Source: Lysinibacillus irui
Lineage (GTDB): Bacteria; Bacillota; Bacilli; Bacillales_A; Planococcaceae
DNA: 64,000 nucleotides
Assembly (NCBI RefSeq): GCF_028877475.1
Contig: NZ_CP113527.1
Location: 3,093,501-3,157,500 of the forward strand
Direction: 5' to 3'
The position numbers and the translations under genes are program-made. The notes below the pieces were generated by a model. That model saw nothing but the letters and a program-made list of their open reading frames with translations. It had not been told where the DNA came from and ran no database searches. The first letter of the stretch is position 1. Every line of letters starts with the position of its first letter. Positions 7,902-19,067 of this stretch are shown in pieces.

Positions 7902-10547
7902 TTACATATTTTTTAACTCTTCTAAACGTTTTAAAACAACGGCATGTTTACTTTCATAATCCGCTAATTTTTCACGCTCTGCATTCACTAATGCTTCAGG
8001 TGCTTTCGATACAAATTTCTCATTTGATAGCTTACCTGTAACAAGCTTCACTTCTTTTGCCCATTTCTCTAACTCTTTTTCAAGGCGAGCGATTTCTTCC
8101 TCTAGGTTAATAAGTCCAACAAGTGGTAAGAAAACTTGTGCTCCTGTCACAACTGCCGTCATTGATTGACCTGGCGCTTCTAAGCCTTCACCAATTGTTA
8201 GTGTATCAGGATTACAGAATTTTTCTAAATAAGCTTTATTCGCCTCAAGAACCGCCACTGTTGCAGCATCTTTTGCTGAAATAAATAACGGTACTTTTTT
8301 GCTCATTGGTGTGTTCACTTCCGCACGAATATTACGTACTGAACGTATAATATCCATTAGGAGCTTCATATTATCTGCTTCATCAGCAAAATGAAGGTCC
8401 TCACGTACTGTTGGCCATGCAGCCACAGTAATAGATTCACCATCATGCGGTAAGTGCTGCCAAATTTCCTCTGTAATGAATGGCATAAATGGATGTAATA
8501 GACGCATTGTTTGATCTAGAACGTAAGCTAAAATAGAACGAGTTGTCTTTTTAGCTGCTTCATCCTCACCGTAAAGTGGTAATTTCGCCATTTCAATGTA
8601 CCAAGAACAGAAATCATCCCAAATGAAATTGTAAAGTTCACGGCCTACTTCTCCAAATTCATAGCGTTCTGCAAGAGAAGTTACACGTTCGATAGTCTCA
8701 TTTAAGCGCGTTAAGATCCATTTGTCAGCAACGGATTTTTCACCTGTTAAGTCGATTTCATCAAATGTCATACCGTCCATATTCATAAGCGCAAAACGTG
8801 ATGCATTCCAAATCTTATTAGCAAAGTTCCATACTGATTCTACTTTTTCGGTTGTATAGCGCAAATCTTGACCAGGTGATGAACCTGTTGCTAAGAAGTA
8901 ACGTAATGAATCAGCACCATATTGTTCAATAACATCCATTGGATCAACACCATTGCCAAGTGATTTACTCATTTTACGTCCTTCGCCATCACGTACTAAG
9001 CCGTGAATTAATACATCTTGGAATGGCCGTTGACCTGTGAATTCTAAACCTTGGAAAATCATGCGAGATACCCAGAAGAAAATAATATCATAGCCCGTTA
9101 CAAGTGTATTTGTTGGGTAATAGCGTTTATATTCTTCATTCGCTTCATCCGGCCAGCCCATTGTAGAAAACGGCCATAGTGCAGATGAGAACCAAGTATC
9201 TAGGACATCTTCATCCTGTGTCCAATTTTCTGCATCAGCTGGGGCTTCTTTCCCTACGTAGATTTCGCCTGTTTCATTATGATACCAAGCTGGGATTTGA
9301 TGACCCCACCATAATTGACGAGAGATACACCAATCACGAATATTTTCCATCCAGCGAGAATATGTGTTTTCAAAACGAGCTGGTACGAAGTTTACTTTCC
9401 CTTCTGCGTCCTTTTGTAGTTCAAGGGAAGCATCAGCAAGTGGCTGCATTTTAACGAACCATTGTGCTGAAAGATATGGCTCAACAACAGCACCTGAACG
9501 TTCCGAGTGTCCTACTGAATGCATATGCTCTTCAATTCGGATTAGCACGCCTGCTTCTTGTAAATCAGCAACGATTTGCTTACGGCATTCGAAACGGTCC
9601 ATTCCTTTATACTTACCAGCAAGATCGTTCATTGTGCCATCTTCATTCATGACAAGGATGCGCTCTAGATTGTGACGGTTACCTACTTCAAAGTCGTTTG
9701 GATCATGGGCAGGAGTCATTTTAACAACCCCAGTACCAAATTCCATGTCAACGTAATCGTCTGCAACAATTGGAATTTCGCGGCCTACAATCGGTAAAAT
9801 AACCGTTTTACCAATTAAATGCTTATAGCGCTCATCATTCGGGTGAACTGCTACCCCAGAGTCACCTAGCATTGTTTCTGGACGTGTTGTGGCAACTTCC
9901 ACATATCCTGAACCATCAGCTAAAGGATATTTCATATGGTAAAAGGCACCTTGCACATCCTGGTATATTACCTCGATATCTGACAATGCTGTTTTCGCTG
10001 CAGGGTCCCAGTTAATAATGCGTTCACCACGGTAAATTAAACCTTTTTCATATAATTGAACAAACACTGTTTTAACAGCATCTGAAAGACCACTATCTAA
10101 TGTGAAACGTTCCCGCGTATAGTCTAATCCAAGGCCAAGCTTTGCCCATTGATCGCGAATATGTCCAGCATATTCTTCTTTCCATTCCCATGTTTTTTCA
10201 AGGAATTTTTCACGACCTAAATCATAACGTGTAATATTATCTTCACGCAGTTTCGCTTCTACTTTAGCTTGAGTGGCAATACCTGCATGGTCCATACCTG
10301 GTAGCCATAGTGCATCGTAGCCTTGCATTCGTTTCATACGAATAAGAATATCTTGTAATGTTGTATCCCAAGCGTGACCAAGGTGTAATTTTCCTGTTAC
10401 ATTTGGTGGTGGAATAACGATTGAATAGGGTTTTTTCCCGCTTTCAGGCTGTGCCTCGAAAAATTTCCCTTGCAACCACCATTCATAGCGACCTGCTTCT
10501 ATGGACTGCGGGTCATATTTTGTTGGCATTGAAATGTTTTCTGTCAC
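7902..10547 (-). CDS. valS: Valyl-tRNA synthetase
   Basis: This 881-residue class I aminoacyl-tRNA synthetase charges tRNA-Val. The HIGH motif appears as HLGH at residues 55-58, the KMSKS motif as KMSKS at about residue 525, and the editing domain lies between about 190 and 350 ([10 protein letters not shown], then VAVHPND). The C-terminus from about 810 is the ValS-specific coiled coil. Length and motifs are normal. Expression is almost certainly controlled by the valine T-box leader directly upstream. Confidence 0.98.
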   Translation of the reverse strand: MTENISMPTKYDPQSIEAGRYEWWLQGKFFEAQPESGKKPYSIVIPPPNVTGKLHLGHAWDTTLQDILIRMKRMQGYDALWLPGMDHAGIATQAKVEAKLREDNITRYDLGREKFLEKTWEWKEEYAGHIRDQWAKLGLGLDYTRERFTLDSGLSDAVKTVFVQLYEKGLIYRGERIINWDPAAKTALSDIEVIYQDVQGAFYHMKYPLADGSGYVEVATTRPETMLGDSGVAVHPNDERYKHLIGKTVILPIVGREIPIVADDYVDMEFGTGVVKMTPAHDPNDFEVGNRHNLERILVMNEDGTMNDLAGKYKGMDRFECRKQIVADLQEAGVLIRIEEHMHSVGHSERSGAVVEPYLSAQWFVKMQPLADASLELQKDAEGKVNFVPARFENTYSRWMENIRDWCISRQLWWGHQIPAWYHNETGEIYVGKEAPADAENWTQDEDVLDTWFSSALWPFSTMGWPDEANEEYKRYYPTNTLVTGYDIIFFWVSRMIFQGLEFTGQRPFQDVLIHGLVRDGEGRKMSKSLGNGVDPMDVIEQYGADSLRYFLATGSSPGQDLRYTTEKVESVWNFANKIWNASRFALMNMDGMTFDEIDLTGEKSVADKWILTRLNETIERVTSLAERYEFGEVGRELYNFIWDDFCSWYIEMAKLPLYGEDEAAKKTTRSILAYVLDQTMRLLHPFMPFITEEIWQHLPHDGESITVAAWPTVREDLHFADEADNMKLLMDIIRSVRNIRAEVNTPMSKKVPLFISAKDAATVAVLEANKAYLEKFCNPDTLTIGEGLEAPGQSMTAVVTGAQVFLPLVGLINLEEEIARLEKELEKWAKEVKLVTGKLSNEKFVSKAPEALVNAEREKLADYESKHAVVLKRLEELKNM

Positions 10548-10611
10548 ATTGACTCCTCCTAATGTCTGTAGAATGTTGGTAAAATAACGCTGTTCATTTT
10601 TTTACCCAACA

Positions 10612-10885
10612 AAAAAACTCCTCTCGTCAAAAAGGACGAAGGAGTTTTAGTTCGCGGTACCACCTTTAATTCCAGCAGTAGATAAGATAAATGTAAATAA
10701 ATCACATTTTCTCAGCCTAAATTACTGGCTCTTAATTCGGTAACGGTGTTTAACCGGCTTTAACTACTATTAGTTCACTAAAGCTGCTCAAGGGCTACCT
10801 TCAATTACGTACAAATAGAAACTTCTCAGCAACCGTTTCCTCTCTGAAAATGTAAATATAATTTACTCTTCCCCATCATAGCATC
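10612..10885 (-). promoter_or_regulatory. Valine T-box riboswitch leader of valS
   Basis: On the minus strand the region contains the T-box antiterminator core AAGGTGGTACCGCG (plus positions about 10,652-10,665). It is followed by a terminator hairpin (ACTCCTTCGTC / GACGAGAGGAGT) and a T run ending near 10,612. Stem I elements are visible: AGAGTAA near 10,868, GGTTGCTGAGA near 10,830, and GAAG followed by the specifier GTA (10,798-10,796), a valine codon. Uncharged tRNA-Val would stabilise antitermination. Confidence 0.94.
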
Positions 10886-10902
10886 TGTATTTGATTTTCC
10901 TT

Positions 10903-10932
10903 ATTGTACCGCAGAAACGTGTCATTTTTCAA
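10903..10932 (-). promoter_or_regulatory. Likely sigma-A promoter of the valS leader
   Basis: On the minus strand, TTGAAA (10,932-10,927) and TACAAT (10,908-10,903) are separated by 18 bp. Transcription would begin just upstream of the T-box stem I. Confidence 0.7.
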
Positions 10933-10989
10933 GTGATTTAGTCATCTTTTAGTAAGAGTAAAGTAAATAGAAAGGAAGTGAGTATTCAA

Positions 10990-11184
10990 ATGCGACGACG
11001 CAAGTATAACCCTTGGCTTTTACCACCTTGGCTACGGCAGGTTCGTTTTTATTGTAGAACTATTATCGTACCCATTTGTGCTTTTCAATTTATCCGTGTC
11101 ATTATTGTGCCAACATCAGGTGATCTAATCTTCTTATTGCTCCTGCTACTTCTCTGCTATTTACTTTTGAAAGACATCATTTGA
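10990..11184 (+). CDS. Small membrane protein, function unknown
   Basis: The 64-residue product starts MRRRKYNPWLLPPWLRQ, has a basic amphipathic N-terminus, and has two hydrophobic segments at about 20-36 and 42-62. AAGGAAG lies about 11 bases before the ATG at 10,990; a GTG at 10,978 sits too close to it. The gene is divergent from valS, and its 3' end overlaps the convergent SpoVID-like gene by 24 bp. The basic N-terminus and paired membrane segments look like a genuine small protein, but I cannot name a function. Confidence 0.6.
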   Translation: MRRRKYNPWLLPPWLRQVRFYCRTIIVPICAFQFIRVIIVPTSGDLIFLLLLLLLCYLLLKDII

Positions 11185-11862
11185 AACACGGACTTTAAGC
11201 GGTGTATATTCTTCTGTAAGGTCCCAAATCATGGAAGGCACTTCATGCCAGGAGCTGGATTCACGCACAACAATATGACTGGAGGATTCCCTCATCACTG
11301 CTTTTTGGTCTACTGTTGTCACTTTTTCTTGGCGTGAAGCTGCTGCTACGGCTTGGGGTTGTTCTATATTCATACTTTCTTCAATCGTAGCAATCGCCTT
11401 TTCTTGCTCGAAGGCTTGAACAGAGAGGTGTTGACTGTCTAACATATCCTTTTCAACAATGGGCTCATATTCATTAAAAATACTTGTTACTGTCCACTCA
11501 AGCTGACACATTTGATTTGTTAGACTAGGACGAATATCTTTGACCATTAAATCTTTAAGATCCGATTCTTTTGGTAAATCCACATGTAAAGGTACAGCAT
11601 ACTCAAAATAACCAGTATCGCCTTGGATATCAAGGGCATCAATTGTAATTAGTTCTTCATCGTCTGTAAATACTTCCATATCTTGAAAATCAAAGCGAAC
11701 GTGAGCGGTGATGTGGTAGATGCCCATAAGTCGAAGTGAATCCTCTAACTGCATTGCCTGCCACTGAGGCTTAATTTGCACTGCTGCTATTTCAGTTGGG
11801 CAGCCGTATCCAGGAAAACAAAATGTTTCGCGCATATTCCATGTTTTTTGTTCGATAATAAT
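11161..11862 (-). CDS. SpoVID-like spore coat assembly protein lacking LysM
   Basis: Gene order (hemL side to valS side) places this where spoVID lies in B. subtilis. Its first 130 residues match the SpoVID N-terminal layout: RETFCFPGYG, then SLRLMGIYHITAHV, then the strand-rich FEYAVPLHVDLP and LEWTVTSIF. SpoVID drives coat encasement of the forespore. The protein is only about 230 residues against roughly 575, with no LysM domain, ending WDLTEEYTPLKVRV. The start is uncertain: the only good Shine-Dalgarno (GGGAGGG) precedes ATT/ATT/ATC codons at 11,862-11,854. A TTG at 11,916 has no site, and the first ATG is at 11,835. Confidence 0.6.
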   Translation of the reverse strand: MIIEQKTWNMRETFCFPGYGCPTEIAAVQIKPQWQAMQLEDSLRLMGIYHITAHVRFDFQDMEVFTDDEELITIDALDIQGDTGYFEYAVPLHVDLPKESDLKDLMVKDIRPSLTNQMCQLEWTVTSIFNEYEPIVEKDMLDSQHLSVQAFEQEKAIATIEESMNIEQPQAVAAASRQEKVTTVDQKAVMRESSSHIVVRESSSWHEVPSMIWDLTEEYTPLKVRVSNDVFQK

Positions 11863-11943
11863 CCCTCCCTTTGCATCATATGACAATTGGGAGGGTAGTA
11901 TGCTAGAATGCTTCAAGTTACATACAACGATAAGAGTATTCTA

Positions 11944-11987
11944 GTAAAAAAATGGCATGCTAGAGAATTTCATCTAGCATGCCATTT
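11944..11987 (-). terminator. Intrinsic terminator after the CoxG-like gene
   Basis: Arms at 11,951-11,964 and 11,973-11,986 (core TGGCATGCTAGA) form a long near-perfect stem. It is followed by a T run on the minus strand and a shorter T-rich stretch on the plus strand. Confidence 0.9.
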
Positions 11988-12008
11988 TATGAATGATCTT
12001 CCATTCAA

Positions 12009-12455
12009 TTAAACATGTACTAATTTAATTTTATTCGCTACACGATCTGTTAACATTTGTGTTGCTTTTGGAACGATCGGTTTGAAAATTGGATTTAAAA
12101 CAGGTCCTGCCAAGCCGCCAGCGACTACTTCTAAAAAACCTGTCATTTTTGTATTTTCAGCATCAATGCTTTCTGCAAGGAAATAGCCATTTCCAGTGAA
12201 ATTATCAGAAAGCCCCTTTAATTCGAATGTTACTTTTGAGGGCGCTACCCATTCTAAAATGATAATTTCTACTTCTACTGTTTTTTTCAAAACACCAACA
12301 TTACCTTTAAATGTCCATGTTGAATGTTTATCATCAATCATTTCATGTGCATTATAACCTGGGACAAGTTTTGCCCATTTTTCCATATCACTGACGAAAT
12401 CCCATACATGATCAATTCCTACGGGTACTTCGACTGTATGTGTGCCTGTTGCCAT
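12009..12455 (-). CDS. CoxG/SRPBCC family protein
   Basis: This 148-residue protein has the START/SRPBCC fold pattern of the CoxG (carbon monoxide dehydrogenase subunit G) family. It opens with HTVEVPVGIDHVWDFVSDMEKWAKLVPG, followed by a beta-rich middle and a C-terminal helix (QMLTDRVANKIK). Many Bacillales carry such proteins without CO dehydrogenase, and no other cox/cut gene is nearby, so a role in CO oxidation is unlikely. They are thought to bind hydrophobic ligands. It stands alone between the hemL terminator and its own terminator. Confidence 0.8.
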   Translation of the reverse strand: MATGTHTVEVPVGIDHVWDFVSDMEKWAKLVPGYNAHEMIDDKHSTWTFKGNVGVLKKTVEVEIIILEWVAPSKVTFELKGLSDNFTGNGYFLAESIDAENTKMTGFLEVVAGGLAGPVLNPIFKPIVPKATQMLTDRVANKIKLVHV

Positions 12456-12654
12456 ATCAATTCACTACTTTCTTTTATGAATAGCTATATTATAAACGAT
12501 TTCGCCCACAATTTGGCTATGCTGAAAGATATAATTTTGACAAAAACAGGTCCTTCATCCAGTATAGATGATCTTGCTTACTAGTTAATATATGCTAGTT
12601 CCTCATTTTTCTCATTCATTCCTCAAGCACTACCTTATTTTCCATTTTGGTCAT

Positions 12655-12692
12655 CAAAAAAGAGCATGATAGAAATTCTTCTATCATGCTCT
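12655..12692 (-). terminator. Intrinsic terminator of the hem operon
   Basis: A 14-bp stem (12,661-12,674 / 12,679-12,692, core GAGCATGATAGAA) with a short loop is followed on the minus strand by six T residues. It lies directly after hemL. Confidence 0.93.
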
Positions 12693-12699
12693 CTCATTT

Positions 12700-13992
12700 T
12701 TATCGCGCTAATTGCGCAAACACTTTATGGAATGCATCTACTGTTTTAGTAATGTGTTCTTCCGTATGAGCTGTAGAAATAAATAATCCCTCAAACTGAG
12801 ATGGTGGTAGGAAGATGCCTTCCTCTGCCATCAATCGGAAGTATTCCGCGAATAATTGTAAGTCGGATGTTTTAGCTGAGGCAAAGTCAACAACCTCATC
12901 ATTTGTAAAGAAGAAACCAATCATCGAGCCAGCACGATTTACTGTATGTGGAATATTGTATTTCGTAGCTGCCTCACGGAAACCAGCCTCTAGCTGATCA
13001 CCTAATTGTTTAAAGTAATCATATGTTCCGTGATCTAAACGTGATAACGTTTCATAGCCAGCCGTCATCGCCAACGGGTTTCCTGATAATGTACCCGCTT
13101 GATAAATCGGTCCTGCAGGGGCTACTTGCTCCATAATCTCTTTTTTCCCAGCAAATGCACCTACAGGGAGGCCTCCACCAATAACTTTACCTAATGTAGT
13201 GATATCAGGCGTTACCCCAAAATAACCTTGTGCACAACCGTAGTCTACACGGAAGCCTGTCATTACCTCATCAAAGATTAATAACGCGCCATGCTCAGAT
13301 GTAAGTGCACGTAAACCTTCTAAGAAACCTGGTTTTGGTGGTACAACACCCATGTTCCCTGCAACAGGCTCTACAATCACTGCTGCTAGCTCTGCACCAA
13401 ATTTTTCGAAAACAACTTTTGCCCCTTCTAAATCATTATAGGCAACTGTTAACGTATTCCGTGCAATATCTGCTGGAACACCAGGGCTATCAGGTAAACC
13501 TAATGTCGCAACTCCTGAACCTGCTTTAATTAATAAAGAGTCTCCATGACCATGATAAGAACCTTCAAATTTTAAAATTTTATCTCGCCCTGTAACCCCA
13601 CGAGCTACACGTAACGCAGACATTGTAGCTTCTGTTCCTGAAGAAACAAAGCGAATCATTTCCATGCCTGGTAGACGATCTAATACTAATTGAGCTAAAC
13701 GATTTTCTGTATAGCTTGGCGCACCAAAGGATGAACCTTTTGCTGCTGTGTCAGCAATCGCTTTGACTACCTCTGGATGTGTATGTCCCAAAATTAATGG
13801 ACCCCAAGATAGTACGTAATCAATATACTCATTGCCGTCAATGTCTTTAATGATCGCACCATGGCCAGATTCCATAAAAATCGGGTCCATATTCACTGAT
13901 TTGAATGCACGTACTGGGCTGCTAACACCACCTGGCATTAACTGAACCGCCTCAGCATAGGCTTGTTTTGATTTTTCGTAAGAACGTGTCAT
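12700..13992 (-). CDS. hemL: Glutamate-1-semialdehyde 2,1-aminomutase
   Basis: This 430-residue class III aminotransferase converts glutamate-1-semialdehyde to 5-aminolevulinate. It shows [12 protein letters not shown] (118-129), the PLP-binding DEVMTGFR at 241-248 and the Schiff-base lysine in TTLGKVIGG (Lys269). It is the last gene of the hem cluster, adjacent to hemB with no intergenic base and followed by a strong terminator. Length and motifs are canonical. Confidence 0.98.
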   Translation of the reverse strand: MTRSYEKSKQAYAEAVQLMPGGVSSPVRAFKSVNMDPIFMESGHGAIIKDIDGNEYIDYVLSWGPLILGHTHPEVVKAIADTAAKGSSFGAPSYTENRLAQLVLDRLPGMEMIRFVSSGTEATMSALRVARGVTGRDKILKFEGSYHGHGDSLLIKAGSGVATLGLPDSPGVPADIARNTLTVAYNDLEGAKVVFEKFGAELAAVIVEPVAGNMGVVPPKPGFLEGLRALTSEHGALLIFDEVMTGFRVDYGCAQGYFGVTPDITTLGKVIGGGLPVGAFAGKKEIMEQVAPAGPIYQAGTLSGNPLAMTAGYETLSRLDHGTYDYFKQLGDQLEAGFREAATKYNIPHTVNRAGSMIGFFFTNDEVVDFASAKTSDLQLFAEYFRLMAEEGIFLPPSQFEGLFISTAHTEEHITKTVDAFHKVFAQLAR

Positions 13993-14973
13993 TTATTTCT
14001 CCTCCAACCAACGTGCAACATCTTTTGCATGATACGTGATGATTAAATCAGAGCCTGCTCGTTTCATGCCTAATAATGTTTCAAGCACAACTTTTTTCTC
14101 TTCAATCCAGCCATTTATAGCTGCCGCCTTAATCATCGCATATTCACCAGAAACATTATAGGCAACAAGCGGTAATGGATAGTTATTTTTCATATCTCGG
14201 ATAATATCTAAATAACTAAGAGCCGGCTTCACAATTAAGAAATCTGCTCCCTCTTCAATATCTGATTCTGCCTCACGGAATGCCTCTAGGCGGTTCGATG
14301 GATCCATTTGGTAGGATTTACGATCGCCAAATTGAGGAGCTCCATCTGCAGCGTCACGGAATGGACCATAGTAGCTAGATGCATATTTGACTGCATAAGA
14401 CATAATTGGAATATGTTCAAATCCTGCTTCGTCAAGTCCTGCACGAATCGCTACAACAAAACCATCCATCATATTAGATGGAGCAATAATATCCGCTCCT
14501 GCTTTTGCTTGTGATACAGCGGTACGGGCTAACACGTCTAATGAAGGATCATTTAAAATTTGATCGCCTTCTATTAATCCGCAATGTCCATGATCTGTGA
14601 ATTCACATAAACATGTATCCGCAATAACTAATAGCTCAGGATGACGTTTTTTTATTAAACGAGTCGCTTCTTGAACGATACCATGATCATGGAACGCACC
14701 TGTTCCAACAGCATCTTTTTCAGCTGGTAACCCAAATAAAATAACTGCAGGTATGCCTAAAGCTACAACCTCATCAATTTCTACTTCCAATTTATCCAAT
14801 GAAAATTGAAAAACGCCAGGCATAGAAGGTACTTCATTTTTAATGTTCTCGCCTTCAATTACAAAAATAGGATAGATCAGGTCCTCTTTATGTAAATATG
14901 TTTCTTTTACCATTGATCGCATTGTCGCATTCGTACGCAAGCGACGATGTCTTTGAAATTGTAATTTTGTCAT
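13993..14973 (-). CDS. hemB: Delta-aminolevulinic acid dehydratase (porphobilinogen synthase)
   Basis: The 326-residue enzyme condenses two 5-aminolevulinate molecules to porphobilinogen. The zinc-type cysteines are present (Cys121, Cys123, Cys131 in [13 protein letters not shown]). The active-site lysines are Lys196 ([15 protein letters not shown]) and Lys249 ([12 protein letters not shown]). Its start overlaps the hemD stop by four bases and its stop abuts the hemL start, showing tight coupling. Confidence 0.98.
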   Translation of the reverse strand: MTKLQFQRHRRLRTNATMRSMVKETYLHKEDLIYPIFVIEGENIKNEVPSMPGVFQFSLDKLEVEIDEVVALGIPAVILFGLPAEKDAVGTGAFHDHGIVQEATRLIKKRHPELLVIADTCLCEFTDHGHCGLIEGDQILNDPSLDVLARTAVSQAKAGADIIAPSNMMDGFVVAIRAGLDEAGFEHIPIMSYAVKYASSYYGPFRDAADGAPQFGDRKSYQMDPSNRLEAFREAESDIEEGADFLIVKPALSYLDIIRDMKNNYPLPLVAYNVSGEYAMIKAAAINGWIEEKKVVLETLLGMKRAGSDLIITYHAKDVARWLEEK

Positions 14974-15731
14974 GATTTGTCCCCTACTTTCATAATTTCT
15001 TCGATGACTGCTTGCATTGTATATACACTTGGCATAATATCCACAGTAGCACCGTATTGTTCAAGAGCCGCTTCTGTAATATGACCGATGGCTGCGATAC
15101 GCGTTGCTTGCCAGCCAATCTGTGACGCTACATCCTTTGCGTATACATCAACCGCTGAAGGACTAGCAAAAATCACAGTAACATCTTGTTGGTGATGAAT
15201 ACAATTCATAATAACAGATGTCTGATCATGTCTTTCCACCGTTTCGTAAACTGTCCACTCAACTAAATCAAACGGCAGTCCATCCTTTAGTGTACTTTTC
15301 GCCTTTTCTCCTCGTATAAACAGGCAACTCGGACAGCTACCCGCTACAGCCGGAAATTCTTTAACGAAAATATCAGCACTAAATACAGAGGGCATAAAGC
15401 TCACTTCAAAGCCAAGCTTTTCTAACGCTGATGTTGTTTTTGTCCCTATAGAGGCAATTTTCCCTCTAAAATTATCGACCCTAAATTGGTGCTGTTGCAT
15501 CTTACTAGCAAAAGCATCGACAGCATTTTGACTAGTAAATATAATCCAATCAAATTGACATGCCTTTTTCAATTGCTCAGCATCATTACTGCCCAATCGT
15601 TCACAAGTTTCAATTAAAGGGGCAATTACAGCATGGCCACCTAATGCTGTGATGTCATCTACAATAGTAGCTGTCTTAGATGTACCAGTTAAAACGATTG
15701 TTTTACCCTTTAGAGGTAAATTATTTTGCAT
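14970..15731 (-). CDS. hemD: Uroporphyrinogen-III synthase
   Basis: This 253-residue protein has the two-domain HemD layout. It contains [15 protein letters not shown] at about 80-94 and the C-terminal-half [11 protein letters not shown] and [15 protein letters not shown]. It cyclises hydroxymethylbilane to uroporphyrinogen III. Sequence conservation in this family is low, but the motifs and the hemC-hemD-hemB context make the call firm. It overlaps hemC by 11 bp and hemB by 4 bp. Confidence 0.95.
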   Translation of the reverse strand: MQNNLPLKGKTIVLTGTSKTATIVDDITALGGHAVIAPLIETCERLGSNDAEQLKKACQFDWIIFTSQNAVDAFASKMQQHQFRVDNFRGKIASIGTKTTSALEKLGFEVSFMPSVFSADIFVKEFPAVAGSCPSCLFIRGEKAKSTLKDGLPFDLVEWTVYETVERHDQTSVIMNCIHHQQDVTVIFASPSAVDVYAKDVASQIGWQATRIAAIGHITEAALEQYGATVDIMPSVYTMQAVIEEIMKVGDKS

Positions 15732-16653
15732 CTTGCTCAGCCTTTACGCGCTGAATTAATTCGAATGCACCTTGTTCTGTTAATATTGCTGCAAGCTCTT
15801 CTCCAATTTTTTGTGCATCTGTCCCCACTACTGTTTCCTTATAGATAACAGATGCATCAGGAGCGGCAACTAAGCCTGTTAAAGTAATTTCATCCCCATT
15901 TGAAGTGGCGTAACCAGCGATAGGTACTTGACAGCCACCATCCATTGCTGCTAAAAATGCGCGTTCTGCATGTGCTTCTTGCCATGTTAATTGATCAGTA
16001 AGCTTTGCTAATTCAGCCAATAGCTCCTCATCATCTGCGCGACATTCAATTCCTAGAGAGCCCTGTGCTACTGCTGGTAAGCAATCTTCTACTGGTAAAA
16101 ATTCAGTAACGACATCATCACTCCAGCCTAATCGTTTCAAACCAGCTGCTGCTAAAATAATCGCATCATATTCTTCATCTTCCAGCTTAGCTAAACGCGT
16201 ATCAACGTTTCCTCGAATCCATTTTATTTCGATATCAGGGCGTACTGTTAATAGCTGTGCACTACGGCGCAAAGAACTTGTCCCCACTACAGCACCAGCA
16301 GGAAGATCTGCAAATTTAATATGTCCTTTTGAAATAAATGCATCACGTGCATCTTCACGTGGAGGAATACAACCAATTACTAAGCCATCTGGCAATACAG
16401 CAGGCATATCTTTCATAGAATGAACAGCAAAATCTATTTCTTTATCGTAAAGGGCTTGCTCTATTTCTTTAACAAACAATCCCTTCCCTCCAACTTTAGA
16501 TAGCTGTACATCTAAAATTTGATCACCTTTGGTCACGATTTCTTTCACTTCAAATTCGAATGGTACACCAGCCTCTTTTAACTCATTGATAAACCAATTA
16601 GTTTGAGTTAGCGCCAACTTACTTCTCCTAGAACCTACAATAATTTTTCTCAA
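15721..16653 (-). CDS. hemC: Porphobilinogen deaminase (hydroxymethylbilane synthase)
   Basis: This 310-residue enzyme polymerises four porphobilinogens. It has the N-terminal [11 protein letters not shown], the catalytic Asp82 in [15 protein letters not shown], and the dipyrromethane-cofactor cysteine Cys241 in [11 protein letters not shown]. It lies 18 bp after hemX and overlaps hemD. Its features are normal. Confidence 0.98.
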   Translation of the reverse strand: MRKIIVGSRRSKLALTQTNWFINELKEAGVPFEFEVKEIVTKGDQILDVQLSKVGGKGLFVKEIEQALYDKEIDFAVHSMKDMPAVLPDGLVIGCIPPREDARDAFISKGHIKFADLPAGAVVGTSSLRRSAQLLTVRPDIEIKWIRGNVDTRLAKLEDEEYDAIILAAAGLKRLGWSDDVVTEFLPVEDCLPAVAQGSLGIECRADDEELLAELAKLTDQLTWQEAHAERAFLAAMDGGCQVPIAGYATSNGDEITLTGLVAAPDASVIYKETVVGTDAQKIGEELAAILTEQGAFELIQRVKAEQDAK

Positions 16654-16671
16654 CAGTCTCCAACCTTTCTT

Positions 16672-17499
16672 CTAATACCATAAATGGAATCGCGATAAAC
16701 TGCTTCCTAAGAAGAAGTTCACAACAACTAATAAATAGGCATATATATGTACCCATGCATAAGTTGTACCTGTCAGCTTGCTTTTGCGATTCACATATAA
16801 GATAACGCAATACAAAATTAAAATGATGAAGGACCCTATGATCTTTGCATCGAAAATCGAAAGACTCTCTAATGTTAATAGTGCCCATTCAAAGCCCAAT
16901 ATTAAACTTATAAATAAAACTGGAATTCCAATAAAAAATGACATATTCATCCAGCTACTTGTCTGCTGTAAGGATGGTAACCTTGTCCATAGATGTGACC
17001 ACTTTTTCTTTTTCAGCAAACGATATAAAACTAAGTATAATATGGCAAACACAAATGTTAACGTGAATGCGGCATAGGACAATATCGCAAATGATATATG
17101 AATAAAAAGCATTTCCGAAATTAATGTATCCCCAACAGCGCCTGTAGGACGTTTTGGCATAAAAGTAAATATACTAGCGAATAAAAACCCTAGTATATTA
17201 ATAATAAATACAGGCAAATCAACCCTAGCTATACAATGTAGAATGATCGATAGCGTCACAAGTAACCAGGAGTAAAAGAGAATCCCCTCTGACAAAGATA
17301 AGATCGGAAAACGCTTCGTTTCCACAAACGTTAAAATGATAATAGCGCTTTGAATCATCCATACAAATGAAACAAGCCAAAAAGCTATTCGTCTTGCTCG
17401 CACTTGCTTATAGAAATAATCAGTAAAGTAAAAAACTAGACTGATCGCATACAAGACGATCATCACTTCATAAAGCCTCGTCATGGTCAAATCAGCCAA
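16672..17499 (-). CDS. hemX: HemX, CcsA-like cytochrome assembly family membrane protein
   Basis: The 275-residue protein has about eight membrane segments and belongs to the HemX/CcsA-type family. In B. subtilis, HemX negatively affects HemA (glutamyl-tRNA reductase) abundance and lies between hemA and hemC, as here. The start is a TTG at 17,499 with AAGGGA six bases upstream; an ATG at residue 6 is an alternative. Unlike in B. subtilis, a strong intrinsic terminator separates hemA from hemX. Confidence 0.92.
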   Translation of the reverse strand: MADLTMTRLYEVMIVLYAISLVFYFTDYFYKQVRARRIAFWLVSFVWMIQSAIIILTFVETKRFPILSLSEGILFYSWLLVTLSIILHCIARVDLPVFIINILGFLFASIFTFMPKRPTGAVGDTLISEMLFIHISFAILSYAAFTLTFVFAILYLVLYRLLKKKKWSHLWTRLPSLQQTSSWMNMSFFIGIPVLFISLILGFEWALLTLESLSIFDAKIIGSFIILILYCVILYVNRKSKLTGTTYAWVHIYAYLLVVVNFFLGSSLSRFHLWY

Positions 17500-17547
17500 T
17501 AGACATCCCTTCTTTATAGTGAAATTGTAAAATTACTATACAAAAAC

Positions 17548-17594
17548 AAAAAAACGTTTTCGTATCCTAAGTTTACCATACAGATACGAAAACG
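17548..17594 (-). terminator. Intrinsic terminator between hemA and hemX
   Basis: A perfect 12-bp stem (17,555-17,566 / 17,583-17,594, CGTTTTCGTATC) with a 16-nt loop is followed on the minus strand by seven T residues. It lies inside the hem cluster, so hemXCDBL would depend on read-through or on a separate promoter. Confidence 0.88.
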
Positions 17595-17667
17595 CCTCAT
17601 GTAATATCAGTAGAAATCCAATAGCGTCAACACTATCGTACATTTGTGTATGCGACGCATCAGATAT

Positions 17668-19032
17668 TTAGAAAGAGTACTTTGGTTCAACGGAAGTTTG
17701 AGAAGCCTCTGCGCGTTCTTTGCGCTCAAGCTCTTGCTTCGTCATCTCTTGAACTTCAGCTTCCACAGCATCCTCTATACCAAAAATTTGTTGGAATAAA
17801 CGTAACTGTTCATTTGCTTTTGGTGAATTTGCCATTTCTTTCGCTTGTAAGATTGGCTCTTTTAACAATTGATTAATAATAGATTTTGTATGCTTACTTA
17901 AAATTTTACGTTCACGTTCCGTTAAATCTGGCATTTTATTTTCGATACTAGTCATCGTCTCTTCTTGAATTCGATTAGCCTTTTTACGCAAAGCTGAGAT
18001 CACTGGTACGACGCCTAGTGTTGCTACCCAATCTTTAAATTGCACAACTTCATTACCAATCATATCCGTAATATCAGCAGCAGCACGTTCACGCTCTGCT
18101 AAATTCGCCTCGACAATTCCTTGTAAATCATCGATATCATACAAGAAAACATTTGGCAGGTCGCCTACTCGTGGATCAATGTCACGTGGAACAGCAATAT
18201 CTACCATAAATAAAGGTTTACCTTTACGTAAACGTTCCACAAATTGCATTAACTCATAATCAATGACATAATCTGTTGCACCTGTAGAAGTAATTAAAAT
18301 GTCTGCTTCTAATAATGAACATTGTAATTCCTTCATTGATTTAGCTTCCCCATGGAATTTAGCGGCTAGGCTTTCTGCTTTTTCAAACGTACGGTTAATG
18401 ACCGTAACTTTTCCTACACCACTACCATAAAGGTTCTCAATCGCAAGCTCTCCCATTTTCCCTGCACCTAAAATAGCTACATGCTTGCGTTGTAAAGAGC
18501 CAAAAATTTTCTTTGCTAATTCTACTGCTGCATAGGAAACGGATACCGCATTCTCACCAATTGCTGTTTCATTATGAGCACGCTTAGCAAATGTTACCGC
18601 TTGTTTAAATAGCTGATTGTATACCGTTCCTGTTGTGCCAATCTCTTGTCCACTTAAAAAGCTTTTTTTTACTTGTCCTAAAATTTGTGTTTCCCCAAGA
18701 ACCATTGAATCGATCCCTGCAGTCACTTTAAATAAATGTTCGATTGCCTCATCTTCTTCTCGAATTGTTAAATAGGAAGAAAATGTCTCCACAGGCAAGT
18801 CAAACCAGTTCGCTAAAAATTGTTTCACAAAATGACGTCCAGTATGCAATTGATCCACAACAGCATATATTTCTGTACGGTTACATGTCGAAACAATAAC
18901 GTTTTCTAATATACTTTTTTGCTTTTGCAGCGCTTCCATTGCTTGTGGTAGTTCACTCTCTATGAATGATAACTTCTCACGTATTTCAACAGGCGCTGTT
19001 TTATAATTCAAGCCTACTACGATGGTATGCAT
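17668..19032 (-). CDS. hemA: Glutamyl-tRNA reductase
   Basis: This 454-residue enzyme reduces glutamyl-tRNA to glutamate-1-semialdehyde, the first committed step of haem synthesis. The catalytic Cys50 lies in STCNRTEIY, the NADPH site in [13 protein letters not shown] at about residue 190, and a C-terminal dimerisation helix is present. I use the ATG at 19,032 ([16 protein letters not shown]), six bases after AGGTG, instead of the in-frame GTG three codons earlier. It is the first gene of the hem cluster. Confidence 0.98.
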   Translation of the reverse strand: MHTIVVGLNYKTAPVEIREKLSFIESELPQAMEALQKQKSILENVIVSTCNRTEIYAVVDQLHTGRHFVKQFLANWFDLPVETFSSYLTIREEDEAIEHLFKVTAGIDSMVLGETQILGQVKKSFLSGQEIGTTGTVYNQLFKQAVTFAKRAHNETAIGENAVSVSYAAVELAKKIFGSLQRKHVAILGAGKMGELAIENLYGSGVGKVTVINRTFEKAESLAAKFHGEAKSMKELQCSLLEADILITSTGATDYVIDYELMQFVERLRKGKPLFMVDIAVPRDIDPRVGDLPNVFLYDIDDLQGIVEANLAERERAAADITDMIGNEVVQFKDWVATLGVVPVISALRKKANRIQEETMTSIENKMPDLTERERKILSKHTKSIINQLLKEPILQAKEMANSPKANEQLRLFQQIFGIEDAVEAEVQEMTKQELERKERAEASQTSVEPKYSF

Positions 19033-19067
19033 GAATAACACCTCACACGTTCTAATTCACAAATCTC

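Noticed and set aside
12009..12455. CO dehydrogenase involvement of the CoxG-like protein
   Set aside because: No other CO dehydrogenase genes are near; the SRPBCC fold is widespread, so only the family is reported.
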